Source: Phycobacter azelaicus (GTDB lineage: Bacteria > Pseudomonadota > Alphaproteobacteria > Rhodobacterales > Rhodobacteraceae). Taken from it: DNA of 64,000 bases. Below the pieces are notes generated by a model. The model made no database searches. It saw only the letters and a list, made by a program, of their open reading frames with translations, and was not told the origin of the DNA. Location of the stretch: positions 1,033,501 through 1,097,500 of the forward strand of contig NZ_WKFH01000003.1 in the NCBI RefSeq assembly GCF_014884385.1, written 5' to 3'. Positions 63,951 to 64,000 of the stretch are shown here, one piece after another. How positions within the stretch are numbered: the stretch's first letter is position 1; each line of letters opens with the position of its first letter. The position numbers and the translations under genes are program-made.

Positions 63951-64000
63951 AGTCCGATTGGACGTTTGAACGCTTCCGCAGAAGCCCTCAAAGGTCAAAT

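Larger units (their letters stand above)
63492..64000 (-). other. 16S-23S internal transcribed spacer, partial
   Basis: The window ends inside the spacer between 23S and the (unseen) 16S gene. I find no tRNA in these 509 bases; the usual tRNA-Ile/tRNA-Ala pair would lie beyond the window. The stretch holds the second copy of the 27-nt element (63600-63626) and a tandem hairpin pair (63897-63950). Confidence 0.85.

Noticed and set aside
63492..64000. tRNA-Ile or tRNA-Ala in the visible spacer
   Set aside because: No cloverleaf, T-loop GTTCRA or matching acceptor arms are present on either strand.

Overview
The window looks like a chromosomal segment of a marine Roseobacter-group alphaproteobacterium (Rhodobacteraceae; Ruegeria/Phaeobacter-like). 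Pointers are the GC-rich coding style, an rRNA operon ending 23S-5S-tRNA-fMet, a Hint-domain secreted protein, a BioMNY biotin transporter, the Anbu operon, and a kinase/M23/aminotransferase triple fusion. The assignment rests on gene content and family knowledge; no search was run.

Left part (1-18.7 kb): the tail of an RND efflux pump with an ABC membrane domain that lacks its ATPase; a Hint-domain exported protein; a GntR regulator followed by a three-gene NitT/TauT-type ABC importer; an aldo/keto reductase divergent from the four-gene Anbu operon (circularly permuted ATP-grasp, alpha-E, transglutaminase, Anbu proteasome homologue); an outer-membrane barrel/lipoprotein pair; a decayed GNAT acetyltransferase; pirin; ComF; an NDUFAF5-like methyltransferase; ferrochelatase; and two small orphan proteins.

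Middle (18.8-45.5 kb): the fused hydroxylysine-kinase-like/M23/class-III aminotransferase; a 60-residue exported protein; two L,D-transpeptidases around a CAP lipoprotein; an RlmD-like rRNA methyltransferase followed by a bacterial voltage-gated sodium channel; a heterodimeric ABC exporter pair preceded by a possible leader peptide and hairpin; cca and a CoA-type Nudix; Hsp33 and a second Nudix; a REC-PP2C phosphatase divergent from an Hpt protein; ilvA; argG; SCP2; a class IV aminotransferase with a sulfotransferase-like gene; msrA; and a periplasmic binding protein followed by a frameshifted GGDEF-EAL protein.

Right part (45.7-64 kb): bioMNY; a response regulator; a roughly 700-base AT-rich stretch; a chemoreceptor with duplicated sensor domain; ahcY; a molybdopterin oxidoreductase; an IS5-transposase-like fragment; a DEAD-box helicase; a membrane protein; a small winged-helix regulator; a scrapyard of IS3 and outer-membrane-protein debris carrying an apparently orphaned promoter/operator; and, on the minus strand, tRNA-fMet, 5S, 23S and part of the 16S-23S spacer.

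Most of the window is ordinary core genome. The least explained signals are tandem 27-nt hairpin units with compensatory changes in the rRNA spacer, a duplicated 27-nt element flanking 23S-5S, the leader-peptide/hairpin before the ABC exporters, and several decayed genes.
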